Assembly: GCA_019925795.1 (NCBI GenBank)
Contig: CM034315.1
Location: forward strand, 29,766,446-29,830,445
Direction of reading: 5' to 3'
From: Dendrobium chrysotoxum
Taxonomy: Eukaryota; Streptophyta; Magnoliopsida; Asparagales; Orchidaceae
Length of the DNA stretch: 64,000 nucleotides
Of the stretch, positions 9,211-20,594 are shown one piece after another. Below the pieces are notes generated by a model. It ran no database searches and was not told where the DNA came from. It saw nothing but the letters and a program-made list of their open reading frames with translations. Position numbers and translations under genes: made by a program. The stretch's first letter is position 1; each line of letters begins with the position of its first letter.

Positions 9211-10581
9211 GATGATGGCATAACATTTTTTTGTTTAATTTAATAATTAAATTCACATGTCTCCTAAACTTCCACTAAATGAACACTCCCCATAAGTAAA
9301 TGATCTCCTATGCTTCCCCTAAAGCCTAAGCTCCCCCTAAAGAAATGACCTATCCTAAACAAGGGATAAAAGGAGGTTAGATGATCTAACATACTAAATA
9401 AGCAAAGGGAATGGTAAGTAAGAAAAAAAAAAACAAACAAGACATGAAACACAAGCACGTACAACACAAACACATACACAAGCAACAAAAATAATAAAAT
9501 TAAATTAAATGCAACAAGCAACAAGTCAAACAAAGTCAATCAAACACAACAAGTCAAACAAAGTCAATCAAACAATACAACACTCCACCTTTTGACAACA
9601 ACAAAAAGGGAAGTCACTCAAATTAGTTGAAAAATTGAATAATATTAAAGGAAGGTTAACTATAATATAAAAACTAAATGCAAAATATAAAAGACTCAAA
9701 AAGATCTAGATTGCATATTATAATGAGGAGAAGAAAAGTTGATCTAAAATAGTAATTATTAGACAATTTATGTGGCCACAACTTTTGCACACAAGATGAA
9801 ATAAAATTACCAAATTTATAAGTGAAAAGTGACAATCATTGATTAGTGAACTTGGAGAAAATGCTAAAGAAAAGAATAATTGGCGATATTGCGTATCTTT
9901 TCAATATTTGGGCTAATTTTGTGCATCTTTCTAGATTTGGCGACATTGCGCATCTTTTATTGTAGGACACACTTTATGCTTCGTTTCAAGCTTTACTTTG
10001 TTTGTTTCCATTTAATAAGATTCTTTCCAATAACACTATCCTTGGGTCACAATTACAATATTGAGCACTTTGATATAGAATGTAAGAGTAATATTAAGAC
10101 CTCAAATATACAACAATTTAGGCTATGTAATACATGTCTAAAATAAGATAAAGTGAGATCTTCCAATCCACACCAAATCATAGAGAAATCTAAATATTTT
10201 GCGAATTTAAAGTTATGCATAGAATTTTCTATAGTAATGTAAACTCAATTAATATTTTAGAAATTTAATCAACTACAGTTGAGTGTTTTAAGATAAGTAA
10301 ATTTCCAGTTATACTCATTATCACAGAATAATATGCACATAATCACTAGACTTCTTCATTTCATGATATGAATTCAAACAACAAATATAGCAAGCTTTCA
10401 CATTTCAACCATAATCATATAAAATAAGCTTGCTACTCCCCATACAATCAATCAAAGAAAATACTAACAACCACAAGCACAATCAACTACAACTAAAAAA
10501 AATATCAAATCACAATAAAACTAACTACCAAGAAGAACAATAAAAACAACCATAACCAAAGCTAAGCCAACATAAATCCTG
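9211..10581 (-). other. 1.4-kb non-coding tail of element C with GCGC module
   Basis: A-rich spacer between ORF3 and the PPT. A 36-bp segment is repeated near 9505-9565 ('aacaagtcaaacaaagtcaa'). Around 9868-9960 lie two copies of a 'tggcgaYattgcgYatctttt' module that is also in element D, but there on the other side of ORF3 (40077-40239). The small plus-strand frames here are antisense and not credible genes. Confidence 0.6.
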
Positions 10582-11661
10582 CTAGCAATCCAAAGGACCC
10601 TCATCTGGAGGAGGTGGAGGAGCACCAAACATAGAAAAATAGCTATTGAGTGTCGTAATATTGGTGTTTATAGAATCAAACTGTCCTCTAAACCACCCCC
10701 TATCCTCATTGTATTGATCATCCTACCTCTTCAAATGCGCCTCCACATTATCAAATCTTCGATCACGCCTATCAAACCGCTGGACTATATCCTGGTAAAA
10801 GTCTTGGTTGGGTCCAGGTGCAGGTGCAGGTTCATCATCAGAACTGTTTACACTTTTATCTCTCCCAAAAAGTGCCCGAAAAGAGGCATCAGTAAACTAG
10901 AGTGGGAGTTCAGAAGGTCCGTCAGGATGGATTATGTTGTACTTCTTTTTAAGGATATAACAAATTAAATGACCAAGAGCAATATTCTTCTTCCTCTTCA
11001 CACTAGGTTGGCCAATATCAGTAACGTAAAATATGTAGTCCAAAATCAGTTGGGCTTCATCAATAAGTTGACCAGACATAGTCAAGTAAGTGATAGAAGA
11101 GAGAAGAGGGGTCATGTTTACTCTATCTCCAGCCTTGGGAATGATTGAGGTCCTAAGAACATATTGAATTATTCAGGCATTTTGGTTCAAGATGTCTACT
11201 CGAGGATAATGAGTAGGTTGGCTTATACCTCTAATGACTTGATTGACTTCAGACCAATTATAGTTAGATCGTGAAGTTAGGGTATGTGCCCGTATGCCCA
11301 AAGTTCTTAGATGAAAATATTCTCCTAGATCCTCCTTTATAATTTCTACCCTTTATTTTAGGACATAGGATGAGATCCTGGTATGATCCTGGCTAAAAGT
11401 CATATTGGCTAGAAAAACATGGATAAGGTCTTTATTGTATGAGTAAATCAGTGTGAGAAGGAAAGAGAATTGGGTAGCATCAAATAGAGGCATTACTGCA
11501 AAATTGAGATTTTCCTGCAGTAGAATGTGGGAAGGAGTGATTTTAGATGCGGCATACTTATAGTATGCCTCTTCACTTTGTCCACTCAAAAAGTTGTCAT
11601 CCCAGTTCCTCCTAGAAGATGTCCCTCTGGATTGACGAACTCTCTTACCACTTCCTGACAT
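10582..11661 (-). pseudogene. Envelope-like ORF3 of element C, broken
   Basis: Homologous over its length to the intact ORF3 of D. The start MSGSGKRVRQS gives the same basic, serine-rich N-terminus. The first 102 codons are open (11353-11661); a stop and further disruptions follow. The segment 10897-11115 holds the conserved GDRVNMTPLLSS...NIALGHLICYILKKKYN block. The C-terminus can be traced to a PPPPP stretch and a TAG at 10582-10584. The protein has no recognised enzyme motif, and the 'envelope-like' name rests on position only. Confidence 0.8.
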
Positions 11662-11720
11662 CTCTATACTATGCTCTGAAGGGTTTGAAGTGAAGGTAAA
11701 ATGAAAGAAAATGACCCTCC

Positions 11721-12140
11721 TTTATATAAAAAATTAATTCAATCGTACTGTACGATCCCATTTCATACAAGACAAAATTAATTTTGTCTGGGATGAATAA
11801 AATTTCATACGGGATGAATAAAAGCAGTCAAAATGAAATAGTTTTTTTCATAAACTGCTCATCCCGAGGCATCCTTTCGTACAAGTTTTTTGACTTCCTG
11901 ATCGTACAGACGATGACATGTTTGTCCGGGATGATCAGGATATTAATGGATCGTTCAGGCGACGGTTAGGTTCATCCTTATCCAAATCGACACATGGATC
12001 GTACAGACAAAAATGTGTTCGTCTGGGACGATCAACAAATAACTAACACTAACTATGGATTCATCCTATTCGTATAGACGAAACTCCTACAATTGTAGAG
12101 TGCGAGGACATCATCGTACAGTACGAACTGATAAAGATAA
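11721..12140 (-). promoter_or_regulatory. Putative internal promoter upstream of ORF3, element C
   Basis: On the minus strand a TTTATATAAA box (11721-11730) lies about 60 bp before the ORF3 ATG. Upstream of it are decayed LTR-type palindromes, the best being ATCGTACTGTACGAT (11742-11756, mixed arms), with others around 11800-11810, 11870-11945, 12000-12035 and 12114-12127. The same order of palindromes, TATA box and ORF3 occurs in D and E. The promoter role is inferred. Confidence 0.6.
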
Positions 12141-12321
12141 TAAGGTTTCGTCACTCTAACTCTACAGCTTTTCAACATCTAATTAAAGACCAACACAAGA
12201 CAAGGTATATATTTAAAAAAAAAAAAAATTTTAACAAAGACATACAAGATAACCACAAAAATACAATAGACTCGAAACAAGCTAATGAACACTTACAAAA
12301 CAAAATTTACAGAATTTTCAA
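12141..12321 (-). other. Short spacer between pol and ORF3 promoter region, element C
   Basis: A-rich (an A-run at about 12217-12229). No feature is recognised. Confidence 0.5.
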
Positions 12322-15320
12322 TCAAGCATTAAGATCAATTACACATAGCCTTGTCCTTAAAATGCTAAAAGTGTCAAAAGCTAAGGATTTTGTGAGAATA
12401 TCTGCAAGTTGATCTTTAGTAGCGACATGATGTAATTCAATTTCCCCTTTCGCTACAAGATCACGTATGAAATAATGACTTATATCAATATGCTTTGTTC
12501 TAGAATGTTGAGTTGGATTTTTTGAAATGTAAATAGCACTAGTGTTATCACAAAAGATTGGAATGGTACCAAAAGAAAATCCTAAGTCAACCATTTGCTG
12601 TTTCAACCAAAGCACTTGTGCAACACAACTCCCTAAGGTAATATATTATGCTTCAGCTATAGAAAGTGCTACTAAATTTTGTTTCTTACTGGACCAAGAT
12701 ACTAAAGAATTTCCAAAGAATTGACAAGTCCCAGAAGTACTCTTCCTATCAACCCTACAGCCTGTTAAATCAAAATCTGAGTATCCAATGATTTCAAAAG
12801 AAGAACTATTATTAGGATACCAAATCCCTAAATTTTGAGTTCCCAAAAGATATCTTAATATTCTTTTCACTGCTATCAAATGTGATTTCTTTGGATCAGC
12901 TTGAAATCTAGCACATAAGCAAACACTAAACATGATGTCAGGTCTGCTAGCAGTCAAGTAAAGAAATGATCTAATTATTCCTCTAAACTTCTTTTGATCA
13001 ACAGATTTTCCCTTAGGATCCTTATCTAATAATACTGAGGAACTCATGGGTGTAGTTACTGATTTAGCATTATCCATTTCATACCTTTTTAGGATATCCT
13101 TAACATACTTAGATTGACATAGAAAAGTTCATTCCTCATTTTGCTTTATGCTAAAACTAAGAAAATAACTTAACTCACCCACTAAACTCATTTCAAATTC
13201 ACAACTCAGTGCTTTTGAAAATTCATCACATAAATTTTTATCAGTTGACCCAAAAATGATGTCATCCACATATATTTGTATAATGAGTATATCATTCCCA
13301 ACTCTTTTCAAAAGTAGAGTGGTGTCCACACTTCCATTAACAAATGATGCTTTTAATAGGAAAGTACTTAACCTCTCATACCATGCTCTAGGTTCCTGTT
13401 TTAGTCCATATAATGTCTTTTTCAATTTAAAAACATGATTAGAGAATTTAGAATTTTTAAAACCTGGAGGTTGCTCAACATAAATATCCTCTTCTATCAA
13501 CCCATTCAAAAAGGTACTTTTAACATCCATTTGATATAATTTGAAATCTTTAAAATAGGCAAAGGCTAACAACACTCTAATTGCTTTAAGTCTTGCTACA
13601 GGGGAAAATGTTTCTTCAAAGTCAATCCCTTTTATTTGATTATACCCCTTAGCTACTAGTCTAGTCTTATTTCTTATAACAACTCCTGAATCATTCATTT
13701 TGTTTTTGAACACCCAGTTAGTTCCAACTACACTTTGATCCTTTAGCCTTTCAATTAACTCCCAAACACCATTTCTTTTAAATTGATTCAATTCCTCTTG
13801 TATGGCTAAAATTCAAATTTTATCCATAAGTGCTTGATCAATATTAGTGGGTTCAATCATTAAAATAAATGCAGAATGATTTACCTCTTTTCTCAAACCA
13901 TGCCTAGTCCTAACACCTTCACTTGGGTCTCCTAAAATCAACTATTTAGGATGACTCTTGAGATAATTCAAATCTCTAGGCATACTTTTCTCTTCTTGGG
14001 TTATTTCTACAACATCATCTTCCTCTAACCTAGATGCTTCACTATTATCAGATTCATCAAAAACAACATGAGTGGTATCCTCAACTACCAATGTCCCTTC
14101 TATTGAAAACTCTATAGGATTTTCCAACACTTGAATACCTAGAAAAATTCCTTCATCAGATTTAGGATCAAATTTTCCTAAGATAGTTTTTCCATTATTG
14201 TGTATGAACACCTTACATCCAAAAACATGTAGGTGTGAGAGGTTGGGGATCCTACCTTTAAGAAATTCATAGGATGTCTTGCTTAATTTGGATCTAATGT
14301 TCTCCCTATTCAACACATAACATGTGGTGCTAACTACTTCAGTCCAAAATTATCTTGGAAGTGAATACTCTGCCAACATGGCTCTAGCAGTTTTAACCTA
14401 TGTCCTGTTCTTTCTCTCAACTACTCCATTCTGTTGAAGTGTCCTAGAGGCTGAGAAGTAATGATCTATCCCATGAGATTTGTAAAAATCATCAAATAAC
14501 TCATTTTCAAATTCTCCCCCATGATCACTTTGGATTGTTACAATTTCTAGACCTAGTTTTCTCTGAATCCAAGTGGCAAAATCTCTAAACTCCTCAAATG
14601 ATTCACTTTTATGATACAAAAATCTAATCCATGTGAATCTTAAATAATCATCCACAATTAAATACCCAAATCTCTTTCCTCCTAGACTTACGGTACTAAC
14701 AGGTCCAAATAGATCCATATATAGGATTTCTAAGGGCTTGCTAGTCCTAATCTCCTTGATTGAACTAAAAGAGGATATGACTTTTTTTCCTAATTGACAT
14801 GCATCACACAGGTGGTCTTTTGTAAAGTCAAGTTTAGGTACTCCTCGGACTAACTCTTTTGGGGTGATTTTTCTAAGATTTCTCATACTAGAGTGACAAA
14901 GCCTTTTATACCATAACCAAGATTCATCTGATACAGTTTTCAAACACAAAGTAGTAGAAGGTTTTAAGCATTCAAATCTAGCATATAAAAATTATTTATT
15001 CTATCACCATTCAATAGAACAAGTCCATTCTGACTGATAACACAACAAGTAGGTAAGAATTTTATATGATAACCTTTGTCACATAATTGACTTATGCTCA
15101 ACAGATTATGTTTTAAACCTTCAACTAACAGAACATTCTCAATCATATAGTTTTTTGAGTTTCCAATCATACATATACCTACCACTCTCTTGATAGTATT
15201 GTCTCCAAGTGTAACCTTGCCTCCATTCCTGGCTTCTAACGTTATAAATTATTTTGCATCTCCAGTCATATGCTTAGAGCAGCCGCTGTCCAGGTACCAA
15301 ATACTCTCACGAGGTCTTAT
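12322..15320 (-). pseudogene. pol: Pol of element C (PR-IN-RT-RH), degraded
   Basis: Fragments keep copia order in the sense direction: protease region near 15186-15310 (WYLDSGCSKHMTGD legible), then 14964-15185 (LKHNLLSISQLCDKGY), integrase zinc and core region 14398-14949 (HSSMRNL, CDACQLGK, YMDLFGP, SDHGGEFENE, QQNGVVERKNRT), integrase C-terminal part 13942-14316, RT 13129-13791 (WVFKNKMNDSG; YVDDIIFG at about 13250-13275), and RNase H 12322-13077 (YSDFDLTG, DRKSTSGTCQF, TKHIDISH, QLADILTK). Stops and frameshifts separate them. Compared with the intact pol of D, no domain is missing. It could not yield a working polyprotein. Confidence 0.88.
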
Positions 15321-15343
15321 GTGAGAGTGAACCTATAAAATGA

Positions 15344-17097
15344 TCAAAAGTTAGTCTTGGGAACCCAAATAAGTTTGGGTTCTCCTCTTGACATTTTTAA
15401 ACTAGATGCATGTATGATATGCTGTATTTTATGCACCTTAGGTCTCCACACTAAATGTGTTCTATATCTAAGTGTACAAGTGTGGGAAATGTGTCCTAAT
15501 GCTCCACATGCAAAACACCTAACTCTAGAAAAAGGATTTCTTAGTCTATATGAGTTATAATATTTCTTCCTAGGTGATGAACTCACATTCTTTTGTTTAG
15601 ACTTATAGTATTCTTCAAGTGTGGGAATTGGTCTATTTTCTTCAATAGCTTTCATCTTAAGTTTAAGATATGAGTTTCTATTTTCCAAAATTGAAATCTC
15701 CATGCCCATATCTCTCTCTCTATGTTCTGATTCCTCCAAAAAAGTTTTGTAATCATTTTTAAGTTCAGTGTGAGATGATTTTAAAAGATTATGCTATTTG
15801 TCTAAATCATCAAACTCATCCAACAAGGTCATGTGGTTGCTATCAATTAATGCATGGTCTTTCCTAAGGATCTCATATTCTTTCTACAGCTCTAAATAAT
15901 CTAAATTCAACTTAGCATGCAGTTTTTTCAGTTTCTTATATGCTGAATGTATGTGTTCAAAAACTTCAAATAATTTATCATAAATTAAGTCACATACCTC
16001 TTCTTGATCTGATTGATCAAGATTGTCAACCATCAAGTACAAATTTATGACTTCCTCTTCTGGTGCAATTTCTGAGGAATCTGAAGCTGAGTTTGCCAAA
16101 AATGCTCGTTGAAGTCTCTTTTTACCCCTTCTTTCCTTTGGTTTCTCCTCGGCCTTTTCCTTGCTAGGATTTCCCTTGAGATTGGGGCAATAAGTCTTTT
16201 TATGAGCTGGCTTCCTGCATTCATAGCAAATAACATCGTTAGAAGCCTTTGCATTTCTATGGAACTTACCTTTATTCCATTGTTTGCGTCTTCTCTGCTT
16301 CCTCTTTAGGAAACTCTAAAATTACCTTGTCATCAAAGCAATGTCCTCTTTATCCTCAGGTAGTGATTGATCACTATCTGAATCATCCACCTTCAAAGCA
16401 ATGTTCTTCTCCTTCCTCTTGTCTCCTGCATCAATCTGTCTTTGAGTCACAAATTACTCATAAGCAATTAGTGATCCAAGAAGATTGTCAATAAATACAC
16501 ATTTAAATCTTTTAATTCAGTTATAATAGTTATCTTTACATCATATGCAGTAGGTAAGCAACGAAGTATCTTATTTACTTTTTTTGCATTAGTTAATTCC
16601 CTGCCTAATGCATGCAATGAAGTGGCTATATGTGTAAAGCGTGTATACATGTTTGAGATTGATTCATTCAGTTTCATGCGAAATAGTTCATAGTCGTACA
16701 AAAGAGTGTTCAACCTAGTTTGCTTCACTTTTTTTATACCTTCATAAGTAATACAAAGCCTATCCCAAATTTCTTTTTCTAATTTATAAGTAGAAACACG
16801 CATGTAGTCTTCCGATTTTAAAGGACAAAAGAAACTATTCAAACACTTAGCATTCAATTGAGCTAATTGACGTTCTTTTATAGTCCATTCAGCAAAAGGT
16901 GTTTGAACTCTAATTCCTTCTACAATTCTAGTGGGTTCAGTATAACCTTCCTATACTAACATCCACATGTGATAATCAAGAGATTGTAGAAATATAGACA
17001 TGCGAGTTTTCCAAAAATCAAATGGGATATTATCAAACAAAGGTGGTCTAGTGATTGAGTAACCTTCTAAAGTGTTTCGGTTTCCAAAATTAGCCAT
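15344..17097 (-). pseudogene. gag: Gag of element C, broken
   Basis: The start ATG is at 17095-17097 (MANFGNRN). An in-frame TAG lies near 16955, a frameshift occurs near 16470, and further stops lie near 15887 and 15800. Legible parts: the UBN2-like region 16468-16857 (CITYEGIKKVKQTRL, MYTRFTHIATSLHALGRELT), knuckle 1 near 16190-16232 (CYECRKPAH), an acidic region and coiled coil at 15884-16099, and knuckle 2 CFACGALGHISHTC near 15474-15520. The end is PKTNF followed by a stop at 15344. The two-knuckle plan with an intervening coiled coil is the same as in D. Confidence 0.83.
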
Positions 17098-17142
17098 GAT
17101 CGAATCTCAAAAAGTAGTTTAAATAGTAATTTTCAGAATAGG

Positions 17143-17155
17143 CTCTAATACCACT
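17143..17155 (-). promoter_or_regulatory. Primer-binding site of element C
   Basis: Minus strand TGGTATTAGAGCC, one change from the initiator tRNA-Met-type TGGTATCAGAGC, lies just inside the 5' LTR. Confidence 0.8.
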
Positions 17156-17465
17156 TGAAAGGCCGAATAGGTTATTAGACCTATTGCTTATGTCCCTAGG
17201 CTAACCAAGAGGGGGGTCAATTGGTCCTTTTAATAATTTCTCTTAGAATTTTAGAAAAATTTTGTTTAAAAAACTAATGAAATCGTACAGTATGATTTAC
17301 CTTCATACAGTACGAACAGGGTGATTTTTAATGCTTTCTTCAGTCTCAATAATTCAACCACAAAAAGGTAAAATGCATAAAAGTAATAGTGTGGAAAAGT
17401 AAAAAGTAAGAATAGAAAACACTAGAATTTATAATGGTTCGGTCAAACACGACCTACTTCCACTC

Positions 17466-17764
17466 CCTAGAGACTCCTTCTCTAGGTATTGCACTAAACT
17501 CAAGTGACTCTCCTTTTGCCCTCACAGCAAGGTGGAGAAGCCTTTACAAACTCTCTTCCACCAACCCGGTGCGATAGAGAACCGTTGTCCTTTTTCACTC
17601 TCCAAGTGACGGTAGAGAACCGACCTCCTTCTTCACTCTCCAAGTGACGGCAGAGAACCGATTATCCTTTTTCATCCTCCTGGTGATGGCAGAGAACCAA
17701 GCATCCTTTTTCACCCTCCTGGTGATAGCAGAGAACCAAGCGTCCTTTTTCCCCCTCCTGGTGA
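17466..17764 (-). repeat. Leader hairpin array, 5' LTR of C
   Basis: CCTAGAG (17466-17472) pairs with CTCTAGG (17480-17486) around loop ACTCCTT. The array hairpins are at 17595-17609, 17633-17647, 17672-17686, 17711-17725 and 17750-17764, with 38-39-bp spacing. The first, second and fourth have perfect stems; the third and fifth have one mismatch each. Confidence 0.85.
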
Positions 17765-18100
17765 CGATAGAGAATCGAACCTTCTTCAAAGATCATCTCT
17801 CAAGAGTCTTCAAGGAGATAGGGAAGTGACTTGAAGTACAAATAATGAAATCCTCACTATTGGATAACCTTGTGAATCCCCTTATAATTTTCACTCCAAG
17901 GATCTCACACAACTCACTCTCAAACACTCTCCCTTTTCACTCTCCCTTCCACTCTAAAGAAGAAATTCATAGAAGCATCTCCCTACAAGTTAGTTTAAAG
18001 ATCCTTAAGTACTGAGGACAAGAAAAACCATCCAAAAACTTAATTTTTCAAGTTTCACGCATCCCGATCATCCCGTATGATCAATCTTCATTCTGTATGA

Positions 18101-18525
18101 ATAGTTTAAGTTACTGAACGATATGTCTCGTACGATCCCATATGAACCAAAACTGAGCCATTTGTACCTCAAAAACTTCTATACAAATTACATTTTGTAC
18201 TGTATAAATAGTTCAAAAATAAAGGATTCATCCTATATGATCTAGTACAAACCAAAACAAAGCCGTTCGTACTTCAAAAACTTCTGTACAAATTGCATTT
18301 TGTACTATATGAATAGTTCAAAAAATGAATGATTCGTCTTGTACGATCCAGTATGAACCAAAACAGATCAGTTCGTACCTCAAAAACTTCTGTATGAATT
18401 ACATTTCGTACTGAACAAATAGTTCAAAAAATAAACGATTCATCCCGTATGATCCTGTACGAACCAACTTCAGAGCCATTTGTACAATAAAAACTTTTGT
18501 ATGAACCATATTTCATACTGTATGA
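18101..18525 (-). repeat. U3 tandem repeat, four units of 105-107 bp
   Basis: Units at 18101-18207, 18208-18312, 18313-18418 and 18419-18525. Unit ends align with those of the three-unit array at 8477-8794. Confidence 0.9.
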
Positions 18526-18928
18526 ACAGAACTTAGAAAAATTTTAAGATAGATAGGTTCATTATGGAGGACATATAATATAGATCATCCCGTACGATAC
18601 CATATCGTACTGTACAATCAGTTTAAAAATTTAAGTTTTTACTCCCATATTGTGTGTGTGTATAGTTATCTAACTTATAATCACACTATCTTAGACTCAA
18701 GGTAAATAAGAAATACAGACTTCACTTTCACTAAACATTAATAAATGACTTTGAAGTCTTCAGTAATCTGGGTGTGAATATCCTGAAAAATATGTTAGCA
18801 CGCACAAAAAGAAACTCCAATATATGTTAGGAGAAGAATAAAACAAATAATAAGCTTTTGTAATCATCAAAATAATTTGTATCAGAATTTTCTTGAACGA
18901 ACGGATTTACACAAATCATAACACTAGT

Positions 18929-19075
18929 TTTTTACTATTTTTTTGCATGTTTTCTCTTGTGATTTCTACTATAGATTGGCGATCTATTTGTGTTTCGATT
19001 TGTTTTTATTTTACGTGTACCTCATTTTATTCCTCTCCTACTGCCATTAGCCTTAGGTCTTTTTCTTTCCATTTC
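18929..19075 (+). other. LINE 5' leader, second part
   Basis: T-rich sequence between the copy of CTAGT that belongs to the element C duplication and the first ORF1 ATG. No promoter motif can be assigned. Confidence 0.6.
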
Positions 19076-20594
19076 ATGGCGGGTGTTCCATCCTCTTCAG
19101 TTCCTGGCTCTTGTGGTGTTCCCCTTTCGGCTCCTGTAGCATCTTACAAAGGCTTTTTGAGAAACAATTGTTGTGAATATAAATCTTGCTCTTTTCATGT
19201 TCTTGTCTGATTTTCCTCATGAAGGATCCTATCTTCACCGTCATGAAATCAATGGTAAAAGGTTTTCCAGCTCTTTTTATGTCTGATGATGATATTCTCA
19301 AACTTGCTAGACCTTTTCAGTTCACGCTTGTTGGAAAGTTTTTAGACTAACGGCCAAACCTAGATGCGATTCATATTTTTTTTGGGAAGTTCAAATTATC
19401 TGGCAATTTTATTATCAGTTTTCTTAATGTTAGACATGTTGCAATTTAATTTTCCAATGACCTTGATTACAGTAGGGCTTTTGCTAGAAGAATTTATTAT
19501 ATTATAAACTATCAAATAAGATTATTAAAATGGACACCTTTTTTTGATGTCAAAGAGGAATCACCCATTGTTCCTATTTGGATCTCATTTCAAAATTTGC
19601 GTTTGCATTTTTTTAATTCGCATGTTCTTCATTCTTTGGTATCTATTTTTATAAGACCTCTTCAAATGGATCAAGCCATCGCCTCTCATTTGAGGCCTTT
19701 AGTGGCTAGGATTCTTGCAAAATTGGACATCACTAGGAATCATCCTAAAGACATCTAGCTTGGATCTGAAAGTTCTTGGTATTTATAGAAAGTTGAGTTT
19801 AAAAATGTTCTGGATTTTTATTTGCATTATAAAGCTCATGGACATTTGATAAATGATTGTTTTGTTGCCCATCCTCAGCTTAGAAAGAATAATATGGCCT
19901 CTAAAATTGTGGTTGGACCAATTAATAAAGAACCTGGTGTGCTTGGAGGTCATACTATTTATAAGGAAAAGGCTCAAAACATAAATTTGCATTAGAGGAA
20001 CCAAAAGCTTCTAGGGATGACATTGAGAAAGCCACTTTAGATAATTCCATAAGGAGTTAATGCTCTTTGGGTAAGGATGACAAACATGGTCCTTACAATG
20101 TCGATATTATGGATTCTGTTGAGAAAAAAGCTTTTGTTAATTTAGGTGAAAATGGTGTAGGGGAAAAAGTTGGTGATGATCAATATCAAATTATTACTGA
20201 TTCCTTGGTTAATCAAGTAATGGTGGTGAATAATATGGGTGAGAAAGAAGTGTCGCATTATCAAGATAATGTCCAAAATGGTTGTGCTTTAAATCAAGAT
20301 ATTGAGGATAAGTGTGAAAGTGGATCCGATCATACTTCTAAAAATATTTTGATAATCATTGGGGATAAGGTTGATGATATGGAGGAAGGGGAAATTGCAT
20401 CTCTCGATACTTTCACTCCCAAGGATGGTCTTAAGGGCTCCACTATTAACTCTATGTCATCTCCTTTTGGTAAGGCTAACAATAAAGAGGACGATTATAT
20501 TTCAGTTTCAAAAAAGAGGGGTAAGAACAATAAGAATATGGCTTGTATCACCCAAAGGGTCACTAGAGTTTCTAACCCATCTTTTAATGGTTAA
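19076..20594 (+). pseudogene. LINE ORF1 (DUF4283-like, zinc knuckle), broken
   Basis: The probable start ATG is at 19076 (MAGVPSSSVPG). The frame shifts between 19210 and 19220, after which MKDPIFTVMKSM, ARPFQFTLVGKF and IRPLQMDQA give a DUF4283-type RNA-binding region at about 19219-19790, with in-frame stops. A degenerate knuckle (YKAHGHLINDCF) follows near 19830-19865. From 20067 the frame is open to the TAA at 20592-20594, encoding a hydrophilic tail. Plant L1 ORF1 proteins bind LINE RNA. The stop overlaps the ORF2 start. Confidence 0.8.

Larger units (their letters stand above)
7535..18923 (-). mobile_element. Element C: full-length, degraded Sirevirus-like copia retrotransposon
   Basis: 11.4 kb, LTRs at 7535-9196 and 17156-18923, 5-bp duplication CTAGT. 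Sense is minus: PBS 17143-17155, gag 15344-17097, pol 12322-15320, an internal palindrome/TATA region 11721-12140, ORF3 10582-11661, a 1.4-kb non-coding tail, PPT 9199-9210. Every coding region has stops or frameshifts, although the RT motif YVDD (13261-13272) is still legible. It lies in the LINE leader and is therefore younger than the LINE. Confidence 0.93.
17156..18923 (-). repeat. 5' LTR of element C
   Basis: 1768 bp, TG...CA. It is 106 bp longer than its partner, which is exactly one U3 repeat unit. It carries a CCTAGAG/CTCTAGG hairpin (17466-17486), five array hairpins (17595-17764) and the four-unit U3 repeat. Confidence 0.92.

Noticed and set aside
9880..10146. 88-codon plus-strand frame similar to one at 40071-40265
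   Set aside because: The likeness comes from the shared GCGC DNA module; both are antisense to their elements and have no start or codon-pattern support.
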